Shown in pieces: positions 1 through 12,060 of a stretch of DNA of 64,000 bases. The stretch is taken from NCBI RefSeq assembly GCF_037176765.1, contig NC_090026.1, forward strand, positions 133,063,752 through 133,127,751, written 5' to 3'. The notes under the pieces were generated by a model, which saw only the letters and a program-made list of their open reading frames with translations, had not been told where the DNA came from and did no database searches. Origin of the DNA: Anolis sagrei. Its lineage: Eukaryota; Chordata; Lepidosauria; Squamata; Anolidae. How positions within the stretch are numbered: position 1 is the first letter of the stretch; every line of letters begins with the position of its first letter. Both the position numbers and the translations under genes were made by a program.

Positions 1-521
1 ATTTTCCTCCTTGTCTAATTCCAAGATTAACTGATATCTTGCTTTTTCCTTAACAAACCCCTGTGCTCTCCAAATTGTGGGTACCATAGATCTTTTTGTG
101 GTCCCACGGGCCCACACAACATTGGTGGTTTTCCCCTTCTTGGCTGCATCAGCTCGAGTGGTGCCCAGATGGTGCCTGCTAAACCTAGAGATCCTTTTTG
201 TGTCACCCTGAACCCCAGGCCATTGTCAGGCCTTTCTGATCAATTTTTTATGAATTAGATTCCTCTTGGGAATGAACATCACCTTTTTATGAATGGACTT
301 CGGCTGATCGCTGCCTCAGTGAACCCCATGTTCCCATATCTGAACTCCAGGTGACAGGGACCCCTCTTTCCCCCACCCTGCATGTCCCAAATTTCCTTGT
401 GCCTTTTCTTAGTGTAAAGAGTCCCCCACTTTGCCCCCATGAATCCCTATACGTGTATCCCATGAATCCCTGTATGTGTATCTGAATTTCCTCTATGATT
501 TTATATATATCTGTATAAAAT
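1..521. other. Unassigned repeat-like DNA, possible LTR fossil piece
   Basis: No gene is seen. The stretch has LTR/leader-like composition and a short imperfect tandem repeat near 438-482 (unit begins CATGAATCCCT, two copies). I cannot assign a family. Confidence 0.25.
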
Positions 522-1321
522 TTGCACAGTTAAAACTTGTGCGCCAGCTGTGCCCGTACCTTGGGAAGTCTGACTTGGCCATGGTAGTCCACGCTCTGGT
601 TACATCCCGCCTAGATTACTGCAACGCTCTCAACGTGGGGTTGCCTTTGAAGACAGCTCAGAAGCTTCAACTAGTCCAACGCTCGGCAGCCATGATTCTA
701 ACAGGAGCGGAATGCAGGGAGTATACAACCTCCCTGTTGTGCCAACTCCACTGGCTACCGATTTGCTACCGGGCTCAATTCAAAGTGCTGGCATTGACTT
801 TTAAAGCCCTAAACGGTTCCGGCCCAAGCTACCTATCCGACCGCATCTTGGCCTATGAACCCACCAGGACTTTGAGATCTTCCAGGGAGGCCCTGCTCTC
901 GATCCCGCCAGCCTCACAAGCATGGCTGGCGGGGACGAGAGATAGGGCTTTCTCGGTGGTGGCTCCCCGGCTGTGGAACGCCCTTCCCACAGACATTAGA
1001 TTAGCACCATCTCTAATGGTTTTCCACAAAAAAGTAAAGACCTGGTTATTTGTGCAAGCGTTCGAATAATTAGTGCAATGATTGGTAATGACATAGGAAT
1101 GGAACAATGGATGACAAATCTGAATCATGTTTTTTAGTGATGAGACGCTAATGAATGGTTACTATAGTAATTGTGTACTAACTGTGTATTAGATTAGGAT
1201 ATTAACTGTTTTATACTGGTGCATTGAATTTTGCTGTGTTATGTGTCTTGTGAACCGCTGTGAGTCGGCTCCGGGCTGAGAACAGCGGTATAGAAGTAAA
1301 GTAAATAAATAAATAATAAAA
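522..1321 (+). mobile_element. L2-type LINE, 5'-truncated, 3' end of RT ORF
   Basis: The 3' part of an L2-clade LINE ORF2 closely matches the C-terminal third of the LINE at 24196-26018 (shared words such as SRLDYCNAL, LHWLPICYR, LWNALP). It is followed by a 3' UTR with the phrase GTGAACCGCTGTGAGTCGG and an AAAT-rich tail. It is a dead-on-arrival truncated copy with no endonuclease or RT core. Confidence 0.85.
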
Positions 1322-1429
1322 TGTGAAGCAAGATGACCTTCTTATGAACTTTGACCAGCATTCCAGGACCCAGGTGTCACAACCACTTGAGTCTTCAGTT
1401 TTGTTAAAAGGACTTTTCAAGCATTTTCA

Positions 1430-2170
1430 AAATATGAACAATAGACAAATGGCCCCTCTCCTCAAGCCTCAGAGGGTCAAGGACCAGGCCACTTGAGGAG
1501 TAGAAAGCCCTTGGACATGCTAATCAATCTTCAAAAAGACATTTCCGCTCTGCGAGGTGAAGGGGATGTTGCCGCTTTCCAGACAATGACATTCCTGTTT
1601 CCCAGTAAATTAAATCAGATCAACAGATCCCATTAAGATACCAGTATCACTGCACCCTTGAACAATGGGCTGGCTCTGAGGAGCCGGATGAAAATATTGT
1701 TTTAGACTCTCATGTCAATGACCAGATCAGGTTTGAGGGCTTCCAGTAATCGCCCAGATCGTTTATCAATAAGGTCCGGGAAGGGCCATTCATAATCCCA
1801 TCATTAAGCAACTATTTCTCTTGTTTCTACTGCTGTTGCTCCTCTTCAAATACCATTGATAGAGAGGCCAAAGTGAGGCTTGGAGTCTCATTGGTTGAGA
1901 TGCATGAGTCCCCAGCCTCTCCTCCCGGCCCACTGACATCTGGGATTCTCCTGGCCAATCACAGCAAAGCTGGTTCAGGGGGCGGGGGCGGGAAATTCAA
2001 ACATGGAAATGTATAAGAAGTGTATTTTCCTGTATTGTGATATGCCGGCTTCTTCAGCAGATTACTGTGGTTGTCATCCTCTTCCAGCTGGAATAGAAAA
2101 ATAAATTTCAGTGGCCTTTGCTTCATCCTGGTGAAATTTATTTGGGAAAATAGGGAAAATCTTGTATTTG
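1430..2170 (+). mobile_element. LTR fossil (solo-LTR-like)
   Basis: The segment has LTR promoter architecture: a CCAAT motif and GC box near 1955-1995, a TATA-like TATAAGAAG near 2012 and an AATAAA signal about 90 bp later (2099). No coding remains. Boundaries are approximate and the family is unresolved. It is an old, broken virus-like relic. Confidence 0.45.
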
Positions 2171-2344
2171 CTTCTATCGCTCGCCAGGCATTGCAAACCC
2201 TCTTGGTGGCTTCCGCTGGTCCCTGCTTAGAGGCAGGACCCCCAAAACAGCCTGTTTGGCTTTAACATCACCAAAAAAAGCCCTTGTTGCTGTTTTTAAC
2301 GTCTTTAGCAAGCTTAAGCTCATTCTGTGCTTTGGCTTTTCTAA

Positions 2345-2488
2345 GGCTGGATCTACACTGCCCTCTATCCCAGGATCGGCTCCCATATTATCTGCTTTGA
2401 ACTAGGTTATATGAGTCTACTGTGCCAGATAATCTAAGCAGATAATTTGGGATAAGATCCTTGGATATAGGGCAATGTAGATCCAGCC
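2345..2488. mobile_element. Short MITE, probable PIF/Harbinger type
   Basis: A 144 bp element has terminal inverted repeats (GGCTGGATCTACACTGCC at the left, its near reverse complement at the right) and is flanked by a TAA duplication (2342-2344 and 2489-2491). A 3 bp T-A-A type target duplication is typical of PIF/Harbinger. There is no coding capacity. Confidence 0.75.
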
Positions 2489-3105
2489 TAACTTCTGTAA
2501 AGAATGAATGTTTTGAATGGATGCAGAGGAACAGAAAAGCTGGCCTGAAGAAAACCAACATGGAGTTCTCGCAAAGCATTATGTGGGACGAACTTGGTAG
2601 TCGAAGCGAGGAGGCAGCAAGGCATAACTGAACAACAATGGACAATAAGGTGTGTGACCAAGCATGTAAGGAGTGTGCAGGTGTACCCCATAAGTCATGA
2701 GGCCTGGATTGAGGATGTCCTGGACTGGAACAGAATAACTTGATTATTAGAAAGAAGAATAGAAGAAAATGGATTTTGGCCTATAAATGCAGGGGACGCC
2801 AAGAAGAGGCACACTTCCTGATTTGCAGCAACGGAGTGTCCACACTTCCTCGGAAAAGACTGATCATCTTCGCCGGAGGAGGCCTGTGTGTGTGTGAGTA
2901 TGAATGAATGTGTGTGTGCACAAGAGCTCTCCTTGATGTGATTCTGATATGATTCTGTGATCATTGTATTTCAATAAATGTTACATGAATAGTGTCAAAA
3001 CCAAATTTGGTCTCCAAAGTGTCTCATTGATCTAAACTACCTTATTATTCCTTGAACACTCTGCAAAAAGAACAGGAACCTTTTTGGGTTCATAACACTT
3101 CCTCT
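2489..3105 (+). mobile_element. LTR fossil
   Basis: The segment has a TATA-like CCTATAAATG near 2778 and an AATAAATG polyadenylation signal near 2973, about 190 bp apart, the spacing expected inside an LTR. A GT-rich stretch lies between. A shorter relative of its 3' part is seen at 36046-36165. No coding is left; ends are approximate. Confidence 0.4.
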
Positions 3106-3109
3106 ACAT

Positions 3110-3690
3110 ATGCTGGCTACTCATTTGAATTCCTCTTTTGCGATTTCTACCTTTTTTCATTTCTTGTTCATGCCCCCTTTAAATCTTAGTTCAATTGAAA
3201 GATCTTCAAACACCTCCTTCTTTTCCTCCTCATTTCAACTGTTTGAATGTGTGCCTCCAATATTCCCCTTTTCAGAAACTCGCATCCATCATGAACTCTG
3301 TTCTATCTTGGTCTTTGTCACCATGGGATCTCGGCCAGTTTGACCCAACATCTGCTGAATAACACACTCCAGGAGAACATGGTCACTCCCACCTAAGAAA
3401 CCCACTACATCTACCCCATTTACGGGGCCATCGCTGTTGCTTAGGATCAGATCTGAATCACATAATCTCCTTGTTGCCTCTTCTGCCTTCTGGACCGGGA
3501 ATAGTCTGCAAGGCAATTTCTTGGACCTGATGCTCTGCCCTCCCCAATCAGCTCAACTGCCCTCTCCCAACTTGCATAGTCTTCCTGAGTAATACTTTTG
3601 CTATCTCCACCCCTTCTGATGTTGGCAATTTGTCTTCCAACAAATTTCAAGATAGTTAAATTCTCCCATTACTATTGCAGTCTTATCTCA
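3110..3690 (-). mobile_element. CR1 LINE fragment, endonuclease-to-linker region
   Basis: Reverse-strand reading frames carry the end of a CR1 apurinic-like endonuclease (DLILSN...GGSDHVLLE pattern, SDH being the catalytic-site motif) and the linker region that in other CR1s precedes the RT. It is degraded and split over frames. Confidence 0.6.
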
Positions 3691-3759
3691 CTTATTGCTG
3701 GGGTTACGTGGTTTGAGTCTGGAGACCAGGGTTCAAATCCTCTCTTGGCCATTGGCAGT
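3691..3759 (+). mobile_element. tRNA-derived SINE head fragment
   Basis: This short segment contains a B-box-like GGTTCAAATCC at 3730-3740 preceded by the GGAGACCAG phrase of tRNA-derived squamate SINEs. It is wedged between two CR1 pieces. It is too short to be certain. Confidence 0.35.
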
Positions 3760-4075
3760 TACTGCCCAGCTCTTTAAGCCACTCCTCATAGGGCTTGTGC
3801 TCCAGACCCTTGATCATTTTAGTCGCCCTCCTCTGGACACATTCCAGCTTGTCAACATCTCCCTTCAATTGTGGTGCCCAGAATTGGACACAATATTCCA
3901 GGTAAAGTTGTCTAACCAAGGCAGAATAGAGCATGGGGAGGATGACTTCCCTGGATCTAGACACTAGGCTCCTCTTGATGCAGGCCAGAATCCTGTTGGC
4001 TTTTTTTGCCACCGCATCACATTATTGGCTCATGTTTAACTTGTTGTCCATGAGGACTCCAAGATGTTTTTCACA
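3760..4075 (-). mobile_element. CR1 LINE fragment, 3' RT region
   Basis: Reverse-strand translation shows the common CR1 C-terminal run ([34 protein letters not shown]). The order relative to the endonuclease piece at 3110-3690 is wrong for a single minus-strand copy, so these are separate insertions or a rearrangement. Confidence 0.8.
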
Positions 4076-4273
4076 CATTTGATATGTTTTAATTGTTTGA
4101 AAGACTATTTTAATTGAAATGCGTATGTTTTTTATAGTTTTATAATATTGATATTGTTATTATCTGAATCTGGCATTGAATTATTGTTATGGTTTGTAAT
4201 CCGCCCTGAGTCTCCCTTCCTTCCGGGGTGAGAAGGGCCGGGTTTAAGTACAGTAAATAAATAAATAAAATGA
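4076..4273 (+). mobile_element. L2-type 3' tail
   Basis: The 3' UTR phrase CCGCCCTGAGTCTCCCTTCC followed by GGGTGAGAAGGGC and an AAAT tail recurs at 13311-13440, 14935-15020 and 63100-63182. It is a short 3'-anchored fragment. Confidence 0.6.
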
Positions 4274-4589
4274 ATTCTTGTCCTTGGTGTTCACATTGAT
4301 CTTTCTGTCTTCTTACATTGTCCCATCATTTTACTTATCTTCTCTGAACCTGTGTGATCAGTGTCCCTTCTAATTATTGTACATGCTCTATTTCCCCCCT
4401 GGTTTTAATAATATCCATCCATTAACATATCTCAAAGTAGGGTTTTTTTTTTGTTAATATGTTAGTAATGCAAATATAAATATTTATTGTGTTAATCTAT
4501 CTTTTATGCAGATTCTGAATTTGTGAATCTTAATGTATATGTGTGTATGTGTTTGTATAACATCCGCATCATTGAAATTTTATACATTG
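4274..4589. other. AT-rich spacer, nothing recognised
   Basis: The stretch is AT-rich with a T tract near 4442. I see no gene or assignable repeat. Confidence 0.4.
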
Positions 4590-7500
4590 CTCCAGAGTTT
4601 TTGCGACCCTGGAGAAGGTAGGAAGTGGTAGGCGCCATGGCAGTCCCCTCGGTCTCAAGGCCCTGCTGATTAATGCCAGATCCGTTAATGGTAAGACCTC
4701 TGCCATTCAGGACCTGACTCTGGATGAGAGAGCGGATCTGGCATGCATCACGGAAACCTGGCTGGACGAGCTGGGGGGAGTAAATCTCACTCAGCTGTGC
4801 CCACCGGTCTTCAGGGTGCATCAGCAGGCCAGACAGGGGGGGCGGGGAGGAGGGGTTGCAGTGGTCTTTCGGCAATCCATCGCCGTGACCAGATGCGCTG
4901 TACCGCAAGCACCTGGATTTGAGTGTGTCCACCTGAGGGTGGGGAACCGTGACAGTGTGGGGTTTCTGCTGGTGTACCGCCCACCCCGCAACCCAGCAGT
5001 TTCCCTGTCTGAGCTAGCGGAAGTGGTCTCTAATTTGGCCTTGGTCTCCCAGTGCTTGGTGGTGCTGGGAGATTTTAACATTCATGCTGAGACCTCTTTG
5101 TCTGGCGCAGCTCAGGACTTTATGGCCGCCATGACGACCATAGGACTGTCACAAATTATATCAGGACCCACTCACCAGGCTGGACATACTCTCGACCTAG
5201 TTTTTGTGGCGGACAGTGGAATGATCAGAGTGGAAGAACAAAACATCCTTCCAGTGTCATGATCTGATCACTATCTGGTCAGCTTTAGACTCGCTGCGAC
5301 CCCCAACCTTCGCAGGGGTGGAGGACAAATTAAGATGGTCTGCCGCAGGAGACTGATGGATCCAGATGGATTCCTGAGGAATCTTGGGGTTCTTCCTGCC
5401 ATGGAGCCTGGCGATCCTGTTGACGCCTTGGTTGACCTTTACAACAAGGAGATGTCCAGGGCGATAGATACGATCGCTCCCGAACGCCCCATCTCGTTGC
5501 GTCGTGACAGGCCGTCTCCATGGTTCACCGAGGAGTTGGCTGTGATGAAGCACACGAGAAGGGGGCTAGAGCGCAAGTGGAGGAGATCTTGGGACGTGTC
5601 TGATCAAGCACGGACTAGGGCCTCTCTTAGGGCATACTCCGTGGCTATTCGGGCGGCCAGGGAATCGTTCACAACCACCTGTATAGCGTCTGCAGCAAAT
5701 AGGTCATCGGAGCTGTTTCGGGTTGTCGGGGAGCTCCTTCACCCACCTGTGGTGGAGGAGATCTCTGACGACCCAGCAGCTCGGTGTTGCGATTTCGCAC
5801 ACCACCTTGCAGGCAAAGTTGCCCAGATACATCTTGAGCTCGACTCTAATTTCATCGCAGTGCCAGAGGAGGTGACCGAGGAATCTGTTTGTCCAATTTT
5901 GTGGGATTCTTTTCGGCTTGTTCTTCCTGAGACCGTGGAGGTCCTTGGGGCTGTGAGAGCGACCACTTCGGCCCTAGACCCTTGCCCATCCTGGCTTATT
6001 AAATCTGCCAAGGAGGGGTTGGTTGATTGGTTTGTATTGATTATTAACGCATCGTTGGAGCAAGGGATTTTTCCATCTAACTTAAAACAGGCTGTGGTTC
6101 GCCCACTCCTTAAAAAGTCCTCCCTTGACTCTACGGTTACAGGCCAATCTCCAACCTCCCTTTTTTGGGTAAGGTGCTGGAGCGGGTGGTCGCCCTCCAG
6201 CTCCAGGGCTTCCTAGATGACATCAATTACCTAGATCAGGCACAGTCTGGTTTCAGGCCTGGTCACGGCACCGAGACAGCCTTGGTCGCCTTGGTGGATG
6301 ACCTCCGTAGAGGACTGGACAGGGGGAGTGAGACCCTGCTGGTTCTCTTGGACATCTCAGCGGCTTTCGATACCATCGATCATGGTATCCTTCTGGGTCG
6401 CCTTTCTGGGATGGGTCTCGGGAGCACGGTTCTGTCGTGGCTCCGGTCCTTCCTGGAGGGACGAACCCAGATGGTGAAGCTGGGAGACGCCTGCTCGGAT
6501 CCCTGGCCTTTGACCTGTGAGGTCCCGCAAGGCTCTATTCTATCTCCCATGCTTTTTAACATCTACATGAAACTGCTGGGAGAGGTCATCCGGAGTTTTG
6601 GAGTTGGGTGCCATCTCTATGCAGATGACACACAACTCTACTACTCTTTTCCACCTAATTCCAAGGAGGCCCCTCGGGTGCTAGACGAGTGCCTGGCCGC
6701 TATGTCTATCTGGATGAGGACGAACAAGCTGAAGATCAATCCCGACAAGACAGAGGTCCTCCTGGTCGATCGTAAACCAGATCGGGGTATAGGGTGGCAA
6801 CCTGTGTTGGACGGGATTACACTCCCTCTGAAGCCACAGGTACGTAGCTTGGGAGTCCTCCTGGACTCATCGCTCACGCTTGAGGCTCAGGGGTTGGCGG
6901 TGGCCGGGAGGGCTTTTGCACAACTGAGACTTGTGCGCCAGCTGCGCCCGTACCTCGCGAAGGCTGATCTAGCCAGGGTGGTCCATGCCTTAGTCACCTC
7001 TAGACTGGATTACTGCAATGCGCTCTACGTGGGGCTGCCCTTGAAAACGGCTCGGAAATTCCAATTGGTCCAATGGGCAGTAGCCAGGATGTTAACTGGG
7101 GCCCATTACAGAGAGAGGTCAACCCTCCTGTTTAAGGAGCTCCACTGGCTGCCGTTTATCTTCCGAGCCCAATTTAAGGTGCAGGTGCTTACCTACAAAG
7201 CCCTAAATGGTTTGGGACCACCCTACCTGCGTGACCGTATCGTTGTCTATGAACCCACACATTCCCTCCGGTCATCTGGAGAGGCCCTGCTGGTGATGCT
7301 GCCTGCGTCACAAGCGTGCTTGGTGGGGACGCAAGACAGGGCCTTCTCTGTGGTGGCCCCATGCCTCTGGAATGCCCTCCCGAAAGACCTCAGACAAGCC
7401 CCTACATTGGCAGTCTTCAGAAAGAATTTGAAAACCTGGCTGTTCCAATGTGCCTTTTCAGACTAGGAACCCCACTACCAAATCCCAGAAGCACTTTTAG

Positions 7501-7783
7501 TAGAACCAAGATCACCGCACACTGCACACCGCACTTATATTATAATCCCATATCCCTCCGACACATCAGCACTTTTAATCCTGTACCTCTACTCCGGCCG
7601 GCCCAGTCTTAATAATGTCTTGTTGTACTGCTATTGTTATTGTTTTCTGCTTAACTGTTTTATTTTGCTAGGTATTGTATTGTTGTATTGTGTTGGGCTT
7701 CGGCCTGTTGTAAGCAACATCGAATCCCTCGGGAGATGCTAGCGGGGTACAAATAAAGTTATAATAATAATAATAATAATAAT
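4590..7783 (+). mobile_element. Near-complete L2-clade LINE ORF2 (endonuclease + reverse transcriptase)
   Basis: This is the longest LINE in the window. From about 4655 it encodes an APE-type endonuclease (INARSVNG, ITETWL, GDFNIH, GHTLDLVF and a final SDHYLVSF motif), then a reverse transcriptase with FRPGHGTETAL, AAFDTIDH, CGVPQGS-like EVPQGSILSP and the YADDTQL catalytic box, ending at 7466. The 3' UTR ends in an ATAATAAT tail, unlike the AAAT tails of other L2 copies here. The frame is interrupted by one TGA near 5261, just before SDHYLVSF, and one frame slip near 6136-6165, just before the RT motif ..LPFLGKVLERV. No ORF1 is recognised, so it is 5'-truncated or ORF1 has decayed. Otherwise it is well preserved and therefore fairly young. 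Confidence 0.9.
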
Positions 7784-8176
7784 TGCTATTATGTTATTCA
7801 AAATATTAACCTAACAATTATCTTCAATCTATAGTGTTGTTAGACTACAGAATGCAATCATATATTGTTCATATCCCTTTTAGTCCACAAATCCTGTTAT
7901 GATCATCTTCTAATCCCCCTCTGAGCCCTGCCTGTTGCACCAATCAGAGAAGAATGCCATCCACCTTGCCTGCTGCCTGCCTCTCCTCGCCTGCTGCCAC
8001 TCATCTCCTCTGCAGACAGAGGGGAAAGCATCACAGAAATAGTTGTATTTTAAGTAACTCTGATGCTTTTAATCCAGGTCGTAATGAAGGATATAAGGAC
8101 AAAGTTAAATGAATGTATTCTGCAGAAGGTGCCAGGGGTCTTCTGAAATTGTCTTAAGCTGGTACTTGCCTGCTAA
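7784..8176. other. Unassigned intergenic DNA
   Basis: I see no gene, clear repeat family or terminal repeats here. Confidence 0.4.
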
Positions 8177-8934
8177 AACAGTGCTGCATCACTGGCATAA
8201 AGATGGACTCTGAGGGTTAGCGCAGGAGAGAGGAGACCACAAATGTACACACACCGAGGCTGGTATAAGTTGATAAAATAACAAGAACATTTATTGAGCA
8301 GGCTTGAAATATTCAGGTACAAATGTTTCAGTAAAGTACTGGTATAAAAAGCTTGTAGTTGTGTTAGAGTAAAAATCTTAAAATCTTCTGGGTTACAAGT
8401 CTTCAAAGTTCCACCACAGAAAATTACTTCAGGAAATTAATCTCTGACAGTAACTCCCAAAACTTCCCCTTAGGAATCCAGCCAAAAGTACCCTGAACTA
8501 GACTTCCTTAGGAATTGAATAGTCCACTAACTGGGTACTGCTCCTCCACAGTAGTCTAGCTATTTACTCAAAAGCTACTCTGAATACTTCACAAAAGACT
8601 GACCCAATCTTCTTCTCTAAACCCAAACTCGCTCTCACTAACACCAATTCTTCTTCTCTAACACCCAAACTTCAACTCAAACTCCCTAACTGCGACTTCA
8701 AGCCTCTGTTTTAAAAGGATACTTTTTTCCTCTAGACCACTTAGGCTTTGCCCCCATTTTCCTAGCCAATCCTAGCCTTCTTATTTTCCCTCTAAGACTT
8801 GAACACACCCCCTCAAGGCAAACCTAACTAAAATGGCTTCTCCCTGTCTCCTTTTTCTAAAATGGATGCCATGGCTTTGCCAGGCCCACTCCCTTAGGCT
8901 TCAGGCAGCTAGCTAAGGTAAGGGATTCATTACA
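8177..8934 (-). mobile_element. LTR fossil, reverse orientation
   Basis: Read on the minus strand the segment has an LTR layout: a CCAAT-type motif, a TTTTAAAA box and an AATAAATG signal (complement near 8289), starting with TGTAATGA. No coding is present. Family unknown; ends approximate; old solo-LTR-like relic. Confidence 0.45.
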
Positions 8935-9535
8935 CATGCCATAATCTGATTTGAGGGAGCGCCCTCAGGATGGCCTTCCAACTATGATCGGCCGAGAGGT
9001 GCAGACAAATAATTTTGGTTGGCCTTCGGGATCCTTGGTGCACACATGTCCTTGAAGGTGGTCAGAGGGAGTGACATCTGGCCCAGGGACTAGGCTCACT
9101 CGGTGGCCGTTCACCCATGAGTTATATTTTGCATTTTTACGGATTTTTCCCTTTATAGGTTATTACAAGTCAACAAGTAGGTCAGAAAATGGCCGTTTAG
9201 ATCCATTTTCTTGTGTCTGACTCTTTATTTCATGACGAGAGTTCAAAATCCAAATATTTATCTCGCATCTCATGTCAATCTTTAACTAACCTCTAATAGA
9301 AGTTTCCTGCTAAGAATGGTTTTGACTGCTCCGTAAAGTGAAACTTGCTTTGGATGCCAAGAACAAGTGATAAAAGTAGCTCCAGAATCAATAAACTGTG
9401 TGATAAATAGAGAGAGAGAGAGAGGAGGAGGAGAAGAAGAAGGAAGGAGCGGAAGATTGTGTGCAAGCGTAGAAGAATAGAAAAGCTCAGTTAAGAACTC
9501 CTCAGCTCACAGAAAAACCAAGGTATCTATGGCTT
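8935..9535. other. Unassigned repeat-like DNA
   Basis: No gene is seen. A GA-rich patch lies at 9409-9470. The part after 9400 has wording similar to the stretch near 52735-52860, suggesting another LTR-type relic, but I cannot define ends. Confidence 0.3.
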
Positions 9536-9873
9536 ACTAGCCGTCCCCTGCCATGTGTAGCTGTGGCCCAGTCTGTGTATACAGTATGTGTTTTGTGTGT
9601 ATATATATGTGTATATGTGTGTGTATATATTTTGTGTGTATGTGTATATATGTGTGTTTGTGTATATTTGTATATATGTGGTTTTGCGCATATGTTGTAA
9701 TGGGCTTTTTTTTGCTTTTTAAGTCTCTTCTGCCGTGTTTTCCAGGGTTTTATGAGTGATGGTCACTTGTTGGCCTGAGAGGTGTCTTGTGTCCAAATTT
9801 GGTGTCAATTTGCCCAGTGGTTTTTGAGTTCTGTTAATCCCACAAACAAGCATTACGTTTTTATTTATATAGA
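9536..9873 (-). mobile_element. Non-autonomous Helitron, minus strand
   Basis: Read on the minus strand it starts TCTATATAAATAAAAACG and ends with a short GC-rich hairpin (GGCC..TGG-type arms) followed by GGGGACGGCTAGT, i.e. a Helitron-like 5'-TC and 3'-CTAGT with a hairpin about 10 nt upstream. A GT/AT microsatellite fills the 3' half. A near full-length relative is at 35717-36045. Confidence 0.7.
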
Positions 9874-9874
9874 T

Positions 9875-10000
9875 ACTAACTGTCCCCTGCCACACTATGC
9901 TGTGGCTCAGTCTGTGTATATGTATTTTGTGTGTGTATATGTGTGTGTATATATTGTGTGTATGTGTATATATGTGTGTTTGCATGTGTGTGTATCTATA
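9875..10000 (-). mobile_element. Truncated Helitron 3' end, minus strand
   Basis: It repeats the 3' end of the copy at 9536-9873 (complement of hairpin plus TTAGT end) and its GT microsatellite, directly abutting that copy, as expected for insertion at an AT dinucleotide. Confidence 0.6.
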
Positions 10001-11464
10001 TCTATAAATCTGTTATGGGCGTCCAACGGGACAGCAAAACTCAAAAAAACCCCAACGGAAATATAACAAAATTCCCATGCACATACCTCAACCCGGAAGG
10101 TATGCTGAAATCGATTCAAAATAGTGAACAACACAACACACTCACAAAAGGACAAAACAACTGAGCATGCGCAATGGCGCAAAGTCCCCGGCGCGCACAC
10201 ATGGCCAAATGGCCAACGCAGCCTCCGCACTTCCCTCCCCTCCCCCGCCTCGCCCAGCACAATCACGCCACAACACACCACGCCCACTCCCTCCCCCAAC
10301 ACACAACACCACGCCCCCTCACTCCGCCGCCCCCCACGCACACACACGCAACAACACGCCCCATCATTCCCCCTGCCGGACACCCACACGCAACACCATG
10401 CCCCCTTACTCCCCCCTGCCACACACCCACATGCAACACCACGTCCCCTCACTACACCGCCCCACACACACACACATGCAACACCACGCCCCCTCACTCC
10501 CCTCTGCCGTGCACCCACACGCAACACCACGCCCCCTCACTCCGCCGCCCCCCACGCACACACACGCAACACCATGCCCCCTCACCCGCCCCCCACCGCA
10601 CACCCACACGCAACACCACGCCCCCTCACTCCGCTGCCCCCCACGCACACACACGCAACACCATGCCCCCTCACCCGCCCCCCGCCGCACACCCACACGC
10701 AACACCACGCCCCCTCACTCCGCCGCCCCCCACGCACACACACGCAACACCATGCCCCCTCACCCGCCCCCCGCCGCACACCCACACGCAACACCACGCC
10801 CCTTCACTCCCCGCCCTGCCCACATGCACACGCAACACCACGCTCCTTCACTCCCCTGCCCCACCCACACACACACGCAACACCATGCCCCCTCACTCAC
10901 CCGCCCCGCCCACACACACACAACACCACGCCCCTTCTCCCCCGCCCCGCCACATGCACACGCGACACCACGCCCCCTCACTCACCTGCCCCGCCCACAC
11001 ACACACAACACCACGCCCCTTCTCCCCCGCCACGCCCACACACACATGCAACACCACGCCCACTCACTCTCCTGCCCCGCCCACACACACACGCAACACC
11101 ACGCCCACTCACTCCCCCGCCCCGCCCACACACACACGCAACACCACGCTCCTTCACTCCCCTGCCCCGCCCACACGCACATGCAACACCACGCCCACTC
11201 ACTCCCCCGCCCTGCCCACACACACGCAACCCCACGCTCCTTCACCCCCCGCCGCACACACACATGCAACCCCATGCTCCTTCACTCCCCCGCCCAAATC
11301 TTACCTCCTCCAGCTCCTTTTACTTCACGCCACCTCCAAACCCTGCCCCACCCCTTCCCGCCCTGTCAAAACCCATGGCTCCTCCCCTCCTTCTACTTCC
11401 CCCGCCCACGCCCCCTCCAAGGAAGCCACGCCCCCTACTGGGGTTAGGCTCCAGGACCTCCCGC
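10001..11464 (+). mobile_element. Helitron-like element carrying a minisatellite
   Basis: The 5' end TCTATAAATCTGTTATGGGC and following 200 bp match the 5' region of the Helitron at 15286-16553 (shared ACATACCTCAACC and GAGCATG..GCGC wording). The body is an expanded minisatellite (10256-11290). I could not find a clean CTAGT 3' end, so the right border is approximate. Confidence 0.55.
10256..11290. repeat. C-rich minisatellite with about 42-45 bp units and an 88 bp higher-order unit
   Basis: About 1 kb of units built on CACGCAACACCACGCCCC followed by CACTCC and CACACAC. Between 10519 and 10783 three nearly identical 88-89 bp double units stand in a row. The minus strand is rich in runs of G. 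All three forward frames stay open for over 400 codons because the sequence lacks stop-forming words; these are not genes. Confidence 0.9.
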
Positions 11465-12060
11465 AATAAGTGAAAATCCACGAAGTAGGCATGTTCTATC
11501 TATTTTAATATTTATACATTATTTTAGTAGTTATACACTATTTTGAGTCTTTATAAACTTAAAATTGAGCGAAGGAAAGGAAGGAAAGACCCTTCAAGGC
11601 TGGAAGGAAGGAGGGAGGACTGAGGAGGAGGGAAAGCGCCTTGGAGAGCAGCAGTGGCGGCAAAACCCCACAAAACAGCGAAAATACCATGATATATATT
11701 TTAAATTAATATCTTTTGAAATCCACAAAACAGCGAGTCCGCAATAAGCGAACCGCGAAGTAGTGAGGGAACACTGCATATATATATATCGCATTCCAAG
11801 GGTGAGGCAGAAGCAAGGAGAGATTTAAAAGCACCGCACAACTTTGTTTTTGCTAGCTATCTTTGCAATCTCTCTTGAGATTGCAAAGGGGGGGAGGGAG
11901 AGTGAAACCCCCTTCCACACTCTATCGTTGCCAGAAAGCGGGATTAGAACACCACTGTGGGCAACGGCAACCATTCATTAACTGGGAGGCAAAAAACCCC
12001 GCGAAACAGCAAGCCCGCGAAAAGGGAACTGCGAAGTAGCGAGGAAACACTGTATTTCAT
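11465..12060. mobile_element. Fragments of a DNA-transposon-like repeat
   Basis: Two related endings, near 11722-11776 and 12000-12054, share the wording GCGAAGTAG.GAGG.AACACTG and AACAGCGAGTCCGC. They look like terminal parts of a non-autonomous DNA element, superfamily unknown. An AAGG-rich patch lies at 11570-11640. Confidence 0.35.

Noticed and set aside
438-482. Short direct repeats as CRISPR-like
   Set aside because: Only two imperfect copies; eukaryotic repeat DNA, no spacers.
10124-11473. Three overlapping plus-strand open frames of more than 420 codons, rich in His, Pro and Thr
   Set aside because: They lie in all three frames of a C/A-rich minisatellite that simply lacks stop words; no domain, no splice context.
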